Position numbers and translations under genes: made by a program. DNA of 64,000 nucleotides from Zoroaster sp. YZ-2022 (taxonomy: Eukaryota; Echinodermata; Asteroidea; Forcipulatida; Zoroasteridae). The notes beneath the pieces were generated by a model. That model was not told the origin of the DNA. It made no database searches and saw nothing but the letters and a program-made list of their open reading frames with translations. Positions 11,044 through 23,000 of the stretch are shown here, in pieces. The DNA is taken from NCBI GenBank assembly GCA_029582265.1, contig CM055823.1, forward strand, positions 13,776,060 through 13,840,059, read 5' to 3'. The number at the start of each line of letters is the position of its first letter. Position 1 is the first letter of the stretch.

Positions 11044-12055
11044 AGATGGACTTCAACGGAATATATTACAGTGTTTTGATGCTGTTAGGCTTACAAGAAG
11101 TGTGTAATGATTACTTCTATATGATTAAAATTCAAATAAAGTAATTTCTTAATGTAAAAAAAAAATCATTTTGATCAGCATTTCACTATCTAGAAAAGTC
11201 GTGTTTAGAAAAGCCGAACTCATGAATAATTCATATCGTAGTTGTGACGTACAATCAAGGACTGGCATTCGCTGCTTATGCCCACATGTCATGAGTGTTC
11301 CCCAGCAAAGTGCATTAAAAAGCGGCGATATGCGAAGCGAACTCCCAGTCGTACTCACTTGCCTTCTCTCGATATTTGGCGCTTTCAAAGTTGGAACAGA
11401 GCCTTGCTTCAAGCGATATTTGGTATCCAAACCAAAACTTTCTTTCACTTGACTGGAAGAATCTCTACAGTCGCCCGTAAAATGGGCTGAACAAATCAAC
11501 GACCATTTTGTCAACGTGAAATCCTTTCTGTATTGTTCACGAACTTCACCCACTCCTTGGAAGCCGCCGGATTCATGGAAATCGGAAAAACTAACATCTG
11601 GATTCTTGGTGGCACTTCTTGTACATCCACCAACAGCACATGTGCTAGGCATTATGCCGTCTTACACAAAATCGTCAAAGCAGGGAAAAAATCATGTGTA
11701 TCAGCTTCGAGCAAGTAAAATCCCATTGCCAAACACAAAGACAAAACGGCTTCCTTTATTTATGCCCCAGATAGTACGTCACACTTACGCTGGTTTACGT
11801 GGCCGCTGGTATTTCACCGTTCATTTCGTATTGTATTTCTATGGGCCTTTGCTGGGAACCATGAAAGCGCGCAGCCAACGGCGAGAAAAAACCACTCGCT
11901 CAGAAATCTAAGAAGGGGGGCTATTTTTTACAATCAAAATTAAACAAAATAACGGGGAATAAAACCATCGTACTGATAATGAAATAATAACTAAACACAA
12001 CATAAACAAGACTCAGGAGACGATTTAGTGTACGAGCTCTCGTTGAAGTCCATCT
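11044..12055. mobile_element. TTAA-flanked THAP-carrying DNA transposon fragment (Kolobok-like)
   Basis: The insertion is exact. The partner LTR has GGTTAAAGAAAAG, while here TTAA occurs on both sides (11040-11043 and 12056-12059). The ends are a perfect 15 bp inverted repeat, AGATGGACTTCAACG. TTAA duplications occur in piggyBac and Kolobok transposons; a THAP domain is typical of Kolobok (and P) but not of piggyBac. At 1012 bp it is far too short for a full transposase, so it is a deletion derivative that kept the DNA-binding end. Confidence 0.82.
11149..11652 (-). CDS. THAP domain protein, truncated transposase end
   Basis: The first 90 or so residues form a THAP zinc finger: MPSTCAVGGC at the start supplies the first cysteine pair, W (about residue 50) is the invariant tryptophan, and ICSAHF gives the closing C and H. 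YRLKQGSVPT matches the family's C-terminal AVPT-type box. THAP domains bind DNA, often transposon termini. After about residue 95 the similarity stops and the remaining sequence is not recognisable. The expected RNase H-like catalytic domain is absent. It may be inert, or it may act as a DNA-binding protein that competes with full transposases. Confidence 0.75.
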   Translation of the reverse strand: MPSTCAVGGCTRSATKNPDVSFSDFHESGGFQGVGEVREQYRKDFTLTKWSLICSAHFTGDCRDSSSQVKESFGLDTKYRLKQGSVPTLKAPNIERRQVSTTGSSLRISPLFNALCWGTLMTCGHKQRMPVLDCTSQLRYELFMSSAFLNTTFLDSEMLIKMIFFLH

Positions 12056-12741
12056 TTAAAGAAAAGCAGTTTGATCACAGTATTAAATTTATGAATGTTT
12101 CCAAACTAAATGTACTGTATAAAATACTAAACTATGGTGAATATTCTAAAATAGATCAGATAATATAAACATGCATCCATCCTTAAAGGAGCACACTCAT
12201 ACAAAGTGATCAAGTAAATTAAAAGGAACTAAAGAAAGTGAACAAATACTCCTAAAAATGTATAAATGAAGACAATCTTATTAAAAGTAACTAAAGAGAA
12301 TAAAAGCTAAAAAGTAATTCATTTTGTAAATGAACTCAATGTCATTTAAACAAATCAGCAAATCAGTTAAACAAATAATTCACTTTCCACCGACTAAACT
12401 ACTGAGTAAACCAATTAATTTTCTGACTAGATGTCAAAATAATACTCAGAAAACACTAATTAATAACTTGATAATAAGTGTGATAAAAGAACAAATTAAA
12501 TGAAAGTACTCTCACCCCAGTCTAATCAGTGGGAAGCCATTATGAGGTGCAATGAAGAACTTGAATATTAAGTGTACACTGTATACATATGGACAGCACA
12601 ATATTTTGATGATGTGGCCCAAACAGAAGCTGTGGTGGTTATGACCACAAGACAAAGCAACTTCTTAGATGGTATCAAACTTTTAAGGGTCAAGCGAGGG
12701 CGCAATATATAAAATAGGGTATGTCAATTCTACCTGTCACA

Positions 12742-13305
12742 CTAGGATGGCCACTGCATCCCACTGATACCCTAGGATGGCCACTGCATCCCACTGATAC
12801 CATAGGATGGCCACTGCACCCCACTGATACCCTAGGATGGCCACTGCACCCCACTGTTACCCTAGGATGGCCACTGCATCCCCACTGATACCCTAGGATG
12901 GCCACTGCATCCCACTGATACCCTAGGATGGCCACTGCATCCCACTGATACCATAGGATGGCCACTGCATCCCACTGATACCATAGGATGGCCACTGCAT
13001 CCCACTGATACCCTAGGATGGCCACTGCATCCCCACTGATACCCTAGGATGGCCACTGCATCCCCACTGATACCCTAGGATGGCCACTGCACCCCACTGA
13101 TACCCTAGGATGGCCACTGCATCCCACTGATACCCTAGGATGGCCATTGCATCCCCACTGATACCCTAGGATGGCCACTGCACCCTACTGATACCCTAGG
13201 AAGGCCACTGATACCCTAGGATGGCCATTGCATCCCCACTGATACCCTAGGATGGCCACTGCATCCCCACTGATACCCTAGGAAGGCCACTGCCTCCCTA
13301 CTGTT
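12742..13305. repeat. Minisatellite, right part
   Basis: This is the continuation of the array at 2325-2764, again 28-30 bp units with TAGGATGGCCACTGC, about 20 copies, some shortened near 13200. It begins exactly at the outer edge of the gypsy LTR. Long open frames on the minus strand here (12690-13025) merely translate the repeat and are not genes. Confidence 0.9.
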
Positions 13306-13771
13306 CTTAACAAATAGTATCCAAAACGTGTTTATTTATTCACAGAGATTTAAATGTGATGTTATAATTAATTGAATTATTATGAAAAATATATGAAGAG
13401 TTTCATAGCAAAACGCTCATATATCTATTTGGCTGAGAGGATATATTGCAGATTGCAGAGAAGCTGGCATGGCGATTATCACGGTTTGGAATAAAACGTG
13501 TATAATGATTGAGTTTATATAGTGGTTATGTCGCATTTGTGTTTGCGAACAATGTGTTAGTGGTGTTGGTGCAAAAGTTTTAAATATGGCATTTATCAAG
13601 TTTTGCTATGAAACTCTTCACATGTATATGTGATTTCATATATTAACTAATACAAACTTAATAGAAGTTTTTGACATTTTAAACACATATGAATAAAGCA
13701 CAAATGTTTAAACTGTGTATGCAAAAAATTATACACAAACAGCTCTTGAGTTTTGAATTGATTAAATATAA
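13306..13771. other. 3' flank of the RAG1-like gene, contains a foldback
   Basis: AT-rich and without coding signal. It holds the inverted-repeat element at 13394-13620. Because the gene above ends at 13772 on the minus strand, its 3' UTR probably lies here; I did not see a single clear polyadenylation signal. Confidence 0.4.
13394..13620. mobile_element. Short inverted-repeat MITE, 227 bp
   Basis: A perfect 21 bp inverted repeat starts TGAAGAGTTTCATAGC at 13394 and closes at 13600-13620. The interior is AT-rich with no ORF. No convincing target duplication could be read, so the superfamily is unknown. It lies just past the stop codon of the RAG1-like gene and could be part of its 3' UTR. 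Confidence 0.7.
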
Positions 13772-14076
13772 TCAAAGGCTAGGTTTGTTTGAAAAGGCTG
13801 CTGGTGGTGCATGAACTGGGCTAGTCATAACCCAGTGTGACTTGATGACAGACTTTAGAATATCTATATCTTTTGTCAGACCGCGGACATCACGTCGAAT
13901 GTTGTTGAAACTGGCATGTACAGACTCCCCTCCATGTTCACCATGGAATCCGAAACCAAAATGCCACTTTCGTATCCAGGGAATAGTGTGGTCCTCAAGA
14001 AGATGCATCTTAGGTGGAACTGACTCAGATGGGAATTCAGCCCGAAAGTATGCCACGTAGGTCTTGATTGAATCAT
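13772..14076 (-). CDS. RAG1-like gene, exon 8 (residues 1052-1152)
   Basis: The acceptor is TTTTTAG, and the frame ends at 13772. MHLLEDHTIPWIRKW and FGFHGEHGGESVHASFNNI are the conserved C-terminal blocks of the family; E1102 in GGES is the proposed third catalytic residue. The tail is short and proline-containing. Confidence 0.85.
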
Positions 14077-17000
14077 CTAAAAAACAACAAACAAATAAGT
14101 GTTAAATAGCAGTCTCAAAAATAACAATCTCTCAAAAATGATGTTCTCTCAAACCCTAGCTGGATGTGAGTAATCTACAGCAAATCCAACTCATACATAC
14201 TGCAGCCATGCTCTACATGTACAAATATACATATGCAAAACCCTAAAATACTTCCTGCAACTTCCTACATATACGTGCTTTCTGACCATGTCCTAATAAA
14301 GCATCACCATTTCAACCCAACCATTATCTGGATGTCAATACAGTGACACATGATCAATACAGTGACACATGATCAATAAGTACATGATCAATAAGTACAC
14401 CATCACTGTACACAATCCTTTTAGAGCATTTTGTAAAGAGGAAACACCACTTCACAGTTCATAATTTTAATCTCGAAGTAATACCAGAAAAATGTACAGA
14501 ATATTCCAATATGCATAATTGACTATCTTGAGTAGATAAGTTTCCTAATGGTGATAGTACCTTGGTGACAAAATACATGTAATGTTAAATGACCAGGTTA
14601 ATATCTCTAGCTAATACATGTTATATCCCTAACCCATAACACCTAAGTACAGTTATTGATTTGAATACAGTTAATTGAACATAGTATGTTAATAATTAAT
14701 CTTATTTGAATGTTTCTGACATTTGTAAGGGTCAAGTGCACGTATACATGTAGGTGGGGTACCAATGTTTGTGAAATGTTGATGCAACTCATTCTACAAT
14801 ACTGGGAAAGATGATACATGTAAAAGATGGAGAACAAACATTTTGTTAAATAAGGAAGTTTTTGTCGACCATATACTATACTGGGCTTTGTTTGTAGTTA
14901 TATTGGTACATGTATTATAGATCAGTTGAATGACTATGGTGGAGATGACTTACCATGCTGGATCAAACATTTCACTAAATTGTGCACATGATGAAATACC
15001 CACTGAAATGAATCTTTCAAATATGAATTTAATTATATAATTTTTTTTTAAATGAATATTGTAACTTCCCTTTAATTGAGTTAACATTGTGATATTATGT
15101 ATAGTTAAAACTTGTAGCTTTGCATGGTGAGGATGATAAGTAAGACTAATTGCGGTGACACCATGTGGAATCTCAATTGAGTAGTAATTAGTTCTGAAAA
15201 GAACTGGAGGTACAACTCGACGTAACGTCGAGTTGTACCTCCAGTTCTTTTCAGAACTAATTACTACTCAATTGAGATTCCACATGGTGTCACCGCAATT
15301 AGTCTTACTTATGTATAGTTACCTAATGCGTCTATAGCTTTATCATCTAAGAATGATGCAGTGTTGTAAATCACGTGACAATCACCAAACAGACTAAACA
15401 GTTTGGCATATTTGTCAGCAATAATCCTGGCTTGAGGAACTAGAGAAGGACACACTTCTTGAGTCTTGATGACCACTGCATCAGTAAGTAACTTGATATT
15501 CTCTTTCTGTAAAACAAAATGTAAAACAAAATGTAAAACATTATTTCTGTCATGCAACTATTGTCAAGGACTACTCTATTTGATTAAATAATTTGTGAGG
15601 GGTTTACAATACACAAATCTATATTTGACAATAGTCCCTGCCAACCTTGAAAATACTTGCACACATACATGTAGTCTTGTAACAAGACATAATCTATTTG
15701 CAATGCACACAGCACGATATGAAGACGTTCACATAACGTTTGGGTTCAAGACTAATGACTAACCAGACTAGGAATGATGAAAAATGAACAAAACTGTTTT
15801 CTCCAAACTACATGTGGATATCCGGTTGGTGACCTCCTTTCAACATAAACTCTGCCTACTTTACACGGAATGGTTTCAAAATTGTTTATGTACAAAAATG
15901 CATTGCCCACTTTTTATTTTTAGAATTAAAGAAAAAATCTTCAAGTGTTATGGTAAATCGTGAAATCGCAATGTTTTGCAAAATGGGTCCCATTTCAGCA
16001 ATAGAATCTTATTGAAATCGTAAAAAACATGAAATAAAGGTTCTCAGCCGATGTAATTACATGTATACAGTCAATTTTTCTTGCCTTGGAGCCAAAATTT
16101 TAAAGTGTGTGTGTGTGTGTACTGTCAGTACGTGCGCATATGACACATCTACCTATGACATGTACTGCAAGAGCAGTATCTTACAATGTCAAATTATGAT
16201 CTTGTTCACTCCAAAAGTGGATATCACACCACACACATATACATGTAAGAGTGGAGAATACTAGAAACTTTGACCGACAAAATGTCAGATAGTAACAGTC
16301 AGGTACAATGTAAACTTATTGCTCAATCCCTGATGTTTGACTGACTGACTGGATAGGTGTATAGTTACCTTACAACATTTATGTACATGGTTCCCACAAA
16401 AACTTTTGCCATCATACGCTTGACGATGCACCCTGAATCCCTGTAGTGTTATGTCCAGTTGATTAGATAGAGGACCCTGTCCTGGTTTTAATGAAGCATT
16501 ATCACGTAGAGCCTTTGCTTCCGCTAACTGAAAAAAATACACAAGTTTAAAGGGACTTTATCAACCAACAAAATTCATTGAAGATCTGGCACTCAGTATA
16601 CATTGCTGAGGCACATCGATGAAGGGAAAAATTGTGTCATTAACCCTCCTATTATCAGTGTAGTTCTTCACAAATTGGACCCATACTTCAAAATGTCTCA
16701 ACTGGGACATATTGTGGTACGCACTTTCTTATCTAATGATTAATGGCATAGCCCAAGGCTCTTCAGAGAGATGAGGTAAACTGAAGCAGCCACCTGCTTT
16801 GTTTCATTGCAAGATTAACTTGAAATAAACCAGTGCAGTAACTTGCGGTATACATGTACACGTACTGTGTGAGGATCAGAACAGTTTGGTTTTTGTCCCA
16901 TACCCAGGGGCATTTTGGGGTATCCATGTACCATTCTTCTGTACAGTATGCAATATTTTGAGGCATGCACACAAAAAGCATTGTGTACTTAGCAGTTCTT

Positions 17001-20000
17001 TTTTTTGCAGCATTTTGGAGACTGCATGTATACAAGGGTTAATCAATAAAACCAATGCAAGAATTAATTGCATTAATAAAAGCTATAATAAGTTATTTAC
17101 CAGCTGGTGTTGTTGTTGCATGAGGTCAGTCATAGAAGTGAGGTAATCCAACATGTCCTTACTTCCTTCATCAGATATCAAGATAATGTCTGTAAGCTCT
17201 TCATCCATCAGTTGGAATTCCTCATCTAATGCCTCTGCCTGTTGATCCAAATGCCTGGCTTGCTTCAACACAGAAATAAGCTCAAGGAATCTTGAATTAT
17301 GTACTTGTGTTTCTTCCTGGTCTTTTTGTGCAAGAACAGCTGCCACTTGCATGTCAAGGTCATGACATGCTCCCTCAAAGCTGTTGAAGTGTTTGAGGTA
17401 CAACCCAAGGCTGATATGAAGCCCAGGTGGGCACACCTGTCAAATCATTTCATATTCAATATTTCATTATTTTTTATTATCTTTATCTTACTCTATTGTT
17501 AATTATGACAAACATGTATCAAGTTTGAAAAAATTATATTTATTTTGAAAACAAATTTATGTCAATAATCACCTGTGTCAGTGGAATTCTAAACATTGGC
17601 TCATCTATAACATTGTTGAAGTATTTGGCCTTGGAGAGTTTTTTACCATCAACTTTGAATCTCTGAAGGTCATGGTCCAACGTTTGTAGAGTTCTCATTT
17701 GAGACGGTGGTCTTTGCTCATGGGACAAAAGCATATCTTTCTTCTTGATATCACAGTACAGACAGCAGTGTTGTCCTATACAAGATGGTACACAATCAAA
17801 TGTTGAAGAGATTGCATATATTTGGTATTATTTAATAATTCTTTTGCCAATATTTGGGTGATTTTTTTTTTTCACTGATGGGTGATTTTTTTTATGGGCA
17901 ACATCAGGAAGGCAATTTTTAAATGTATGAATTTACGAGGACCAATTGTTTTCCCCCATTGGACCTTCGGCTTTTCTGAACAAAAATTAAACGTATGTTC
18001 ACCAACCTATTTAAACGTATGTTGTTTAATTTCCTTATGACATAACTTCTTTAAAATGTTAGGTCAATTATCAATATTTGCTTAAAGCCCCACTTTAAAG
18101 AGAATTCAACATTTTATAAATGTGGTAGAACAAATACTGTAAAGCCTTAAAGTTGCTTGTTCTTTGCTCATGGCAAATTGTATGTTTAATACAATGTTGA
18201 TTTCTTTGAAACTACAAATGCTAGATGAAAAAAGTTATGAATTTATCAAGCTAGCCTAAAAAATTAATAAAATTACAGTCCTCAAAAGTTAGGCGGGTAG
18301 TCAACTTCCACTCTTTCAGCCTTCCACAAAAACAGTTTCACATCCTCAATCATGTAGATTCTTTATACATTACAAGACAAAATGTTTTAAAGTCCGATTA
18401 GAATGGGGATTGTATTCGGCAAAGTTAATAAGTTTTATAAATAAAGGAAATGTCACTTATTCCGAATTTAGAATCATTTCACTTTCATATATCTTTTTAC
18501 ATGGGGGAAAAAAAAGAGGAAACCCATGCCTGTTCCTAAGTGCCAATAAGCAGCTTACGAAAACCCTGGAGTGACGTCACAATGATATGCATTGACCTCG
18601 GACACATCATAGTTGGGAGACGCATCGGGAGTGCTCGGTTTCATTTTGATTTCAGTCTATTTTAGATTAATTCTTCAAGTATTTATTGAGATTTAGATTT
18701 ACACATCATTGTCTAATGCCACTACATTGTGTTATAGGTGGTTGGACACGCGATTGGGTAAACAATCCCTACATATTTGTGTAGTTCCACAAAACTGTGG
18801 TGACTCGACGTGGAAAACAACAACATTATTGTGGATTAATCTGTCATTTTTGCATTGGTAAATTACACCAAGCCTGTAGTACAATAGTATGAATAAATGA
18901 ATGACGAGGTAAGTATTTTTTTAATACAATTTCTTTGAATTTACTTTTCCCCCATTTTCCAAACAATTTAAATATTTTAAGATATCCTTTCATGGTGTAT
19001 TTTGTTTTCAATGTGTATAGATACTTGAACAGGTACATCAGTATGATAAAACAGTCTCTACCAAGCAGTTTAGATATTAAACAGACTCTATGGTTAGCTA
19101 ATTTTAGCCATAAATTGTTCATGGAGAGATACAAAGGTACATCTGTACAATCTGTTGATAATTTTAGAATAGAATTTTCTTTTATATGTAATTTGTACAT
19201 TGCTGTGTTCTTTTTCCATTTTATTTCATTTTAAGTTCATGTTCTTTTGATGTGGGAAAATTTGAGAATTTTTTTTAAGGTCTAAGTGTATTTATTATAA
19301 TATACACTGTACATGTAAATGGTTTACTCAGTGTAAGATTTTATATTATTTACATACTCTAAATGCAATTTTACCAAATAGTGGCTTAAATATTAATGCC
19401 AGTAATTGCAATATGAAGGTGATGGCACACACAACATGGTACAGTAATTGTATGTAAAGGTCTACAGTATATTCCATTCCATTTTTTCTTTGTTTAACAG
19501 GTATTCAATCAGTACATCCCACGTACTGGACCTTCAGAGGGTATTCAATGCGAGCTATGACGTTGCTAAATATGCTACAAGCCACCTTGTATGAGAGTTA
19601 TGATGATGCAGTCGTGGTTTAAAGGGACAGTATCGTCATGATCAGAGCAGACTTTCAACAGGGCATGGAATCACTGTCCTAGTTAAAGATTTATACAGTG
19701 ACTGTAAATTACCGGCTCATTTATGCAGCAGCAAAGGTAATGACCTGATCATGTGGGGTATTATTTTCAGTCACCGAGTTAATCTAAAATTATGCGCTCC
19801 GCTTCCATGCTCTGTTGATCGCGACAATGCCTTTAAGAGGCATAAATTATTGAAATGTGATTATTCAATTATTCAAACAAGGACTTTCAATCTATAATAT
19901 AGATTGCATGAGGAAATATAAGTTTTGTTTCCAATTTAGACACAATCTACATGCCAGACAAATATTCATAGTTTTTTAGTAAGTTGATGTAAATGTACAT

Positions 20001-23000
20001 GTACATACAGTACATGTACACAGTACATGCCATTCCAGTATTCCGTTTGTAAAATAAATACACAACAGAATCCAAATATAAAGTAAACTTGTTTGATGTG
20101 AAACAAAAATCATTTGAAAATTTACATATTTAAACAGATGCGTCATTGGAGTCCCTTTACAAGTTGAACATAATATGTGAACTGTCAAATTCTGGCATAT
20201 TTAACAAGCAAGTCTAAACGAAATGGGTCTCACTTTGTTAACAATGTAAATAACGCACATATTTGTGTGCGTGTGTAGGGGTAAGTGTAAGTACCAGACC
20301 TAGTCAGTGGGATCGTCTCCCAACTATGGCGTCACACGGAAGCATCGGCTTGGGCATCGTGACCTTTGTTTTTCAGAATCGTGAAAACGGGGCTTTAGAA
20401 ATGGTGCTAATTTTAGCTTTTTTTTTCAGTTTTAAAATTCTAAAAAAGGTATTAAATCATTAATAAGGACATATAAGCTACCGAATACCGTAAGCAGGTT
20501 GAACGCAAATTTCACGTTCTAACCAGACTTTAAGGTAATTTGGTGTTAATTATGAAACAAAATTTAATCGATACATGTATACTGTATGTTGATTACCAGA
20601 TGCGCCAGTGATTCCATACACTCTGCAAAGATACTCATAGTCTCCAAACATAAACATCCTGATGGTATGATTCTTCCATGTACTTGACTGCAGTTCAGCA
20701 ACTTGCTGACGAAAGCGAAGCAATCCAATCTTGAGGTTATCACTGGTATCTCTTGCTTCAAAGGCACATATAACAATGGTGTGTCGAAGGGAATTAGGGC
20801 GATCAACATTACCAATTTGAATCATTTGTTTGAATGTACCACCACCCTTGTCCCCTCCAATTTTGACCCAAATCTCATTATATGGGATGTTTCCTCCATG
20901 CCATGTCAACTGTTGATACCTGAAAACAAAATAAAAAACAATAAATTGCAATCAGTTAAATATCAAAGCAATTTCCACATAAGAATATAGGCCTGCCACC
21001 ACATTGTAAACAAGACAGTAACCACATATAAAACTAATTTGCAGAATATGGCATAAAATTAATTGGATTGAGAGTCGACACAATCATGACCGACAACACA
21101 ATAAGTAAGGGACCTTAGCCAATCTCACTAACTCCACCCGGAACAATCTACAATCTTATTACCCCCAAAAATTCTCGTCTTCACTATTTTTTACTCCAAG
21201 TCTCCTACAAGACCTTTAGAAAAATCTTGACAATAGAAGCCAGCCACACCAGTTTGATGTAACCACTTTGCCTGGCTGGGCATGGCTGGGCATGGCTGGC
21301 CCAATGTTAATCCGTCCACACAATAGAAAGGCTTAATTGGCAATTCAAAAGGTCTAATCCCTCCAGGAACTCTGTTGTCCATGGTTTAGGGAGTTAACAA
21401 TAGAAGTTTTTTGAGGACTGCAGGTTCATCACTGCTTTCCAGGTGAGTCTCACGGTTTTTGCGGGCGAGATTGGCGAGGGTCCCTAACCTAACCATTACC
21501 TCATTGAATGATATTACTCTCTTTACTCATTTATTCTTACATGTCATATTCATCAAGTTGTTGATTGACTTTGGCTATGAGGGACTTCACACCTACACAG
21601 GGAGCCTGCTTGATGCCAATTCCTCCATTCACTTCAGGGAAGGAAAATGGAAGATTCTCAGCAATCATGTTATCAGCAATAACCTCTTCTTGCTGTTTAC
21701 GCATTTGACCCTCTCCTTCTGTCAAAATGTTGTAGCCCTTCAACCATTTTTTCAATTTCCTGATGCGTTTCCAAGAGATTCCTAGATGTGTCTTGGCTGC
21801 TAAGAGCTGCTTAGTGGGAATCGTAATAATATTGAGATCAAGTTGTTTCAAGATACTCTCTAGATCACATCGCAGGTTAACAAGCTTATATTCATCTACA
21901 TGTTGCTCATCTTTAGCATCCATACTAAGATGACCACGGAATTTATCTAATATTTTGGAGCGACATCGGAGGGTTCTTTGGCTGGCATCACGACTGCTTA
22001 TCCGAGGCTTGGGAGCATGAAGTGTTGTCATAGGCTATACCAAAATGACAAAAAGAACATATATTGACAACAAATCTACTAATAATTATTGTTTATGAAG
22101 CAAAATTGTACAAAATGCATTGAAGACCTGATTAAAAAATATTGGTCTCATTAATGAAACGGCCTCATTTTTGAGAAGAAACTCACCGATCCACCAGTCA
22201 TATACTCGGCAGTGAAACCATCTTTAGATTGGGATAACTTGGTCCTCAAGATGTGTGTTCCAAGTTCTTCCATTTGTGGAGTCAAAGGGGCAGTCAGTGG
22301 ACGCTGTAGCATCCGAGTTACCTCACTTGGCACTGAGTAGTCATGATCATTTGTAACAGATCTTAAACTATTAATGGGTACACTCTGGGGAAGCAATGGC
22401 ACAGTCAAGGGGCAAAATACCAATGGAACCTGTGTTGATGGCTGACATGTAACAGTTGAATTCAAGATAAAGGGATTCAATGGCGTTGTCGGATGAATCT
22501 GTGGAGTCAAAGGGGCAGTCAGTGGACGCTGTAGCATCCGAGTTACCTCACTTGGCACTGAGTAGTCATGATCATTTGTAACAGATCTTAAACTATTAAT
22601 GGGTACACTCTGGGGAAGCAAAGGCACAGTCAAGGGGCAAAATACCAATGGAACCTGTGTTGATGGCTGACATGTAACAGTTGAATTCAAGATAAAGGGA
22701 TTCAATGGCGTTGTCGGATGAATCTGTGGTATGTGAACAGCTTCACTAGGTGCAGGTTGAGAGGTAGATGCACTGATGTCATCACATGTAACAGTTGAAT
22801 TCAAGGGTTCGAAAATGGGAGTCAAAGTCGTGGTCGGACAACATTGTGGTATCTGAACATCCTCACTAGAAAGTTGGGATGTTGGTGTGTTGTTTTGAAT
22901 GGAACTGAAACTTACAGAATGAATAATTGGACAAACGTGTGATTTCATATCCCCTATGGTAACATGTACCTTACATGATGTACATTTCATTACTAGTGAC

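Larger units (their letters stand above)
2765..12741 (-). mobile_element. Ty3/gypsy LTR retrotransposon
   Basis: Two long terminal repeats starting TGTGAC and ending GTCACA (2765-4377 and 10057-12741) enclose gag and pol on the minus strand. The order gag, protease, reverse transcriptase, RNase H, integrase is the Ty3/gypsy order. A candidate primer-binding site adjoins the upstream LTR and a polypurine tract adjoins the downstream LTR. The LTRs are nearly identical apart from a 1 kb insertion and an indel of about 60 bp, which suggests a fairly young insertion. Pol nevertheless shows several frame changes, so this copy is probably not autonomous. It sits inside the minisatellite; I could not see a clear target-site duplication. 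Confidence 0.93.
10057..12741 (-). repeat. 5' LTR of the gypsy element, interrupted by a nested element
   Basis: This LTR matches 2765-4377 almost base for base but is 2685 bp long, because it contains a 1012 bp insertion at 11044-12055 and an extra segment of about 60 bp near 10257-10317. Without the insertion it is close to the length of its partner. On the minus strand this is the promoter-bearing LTR, so the insertion lies within the element's own control region. Confidence 0.92.

Noticed and set aside
12690..13056. Long minus-strand frames rich in CSGHP/SVG repeats
   Set aside because: They only translate the 28-30 bp minisatellite; several frames are open because of unit length.
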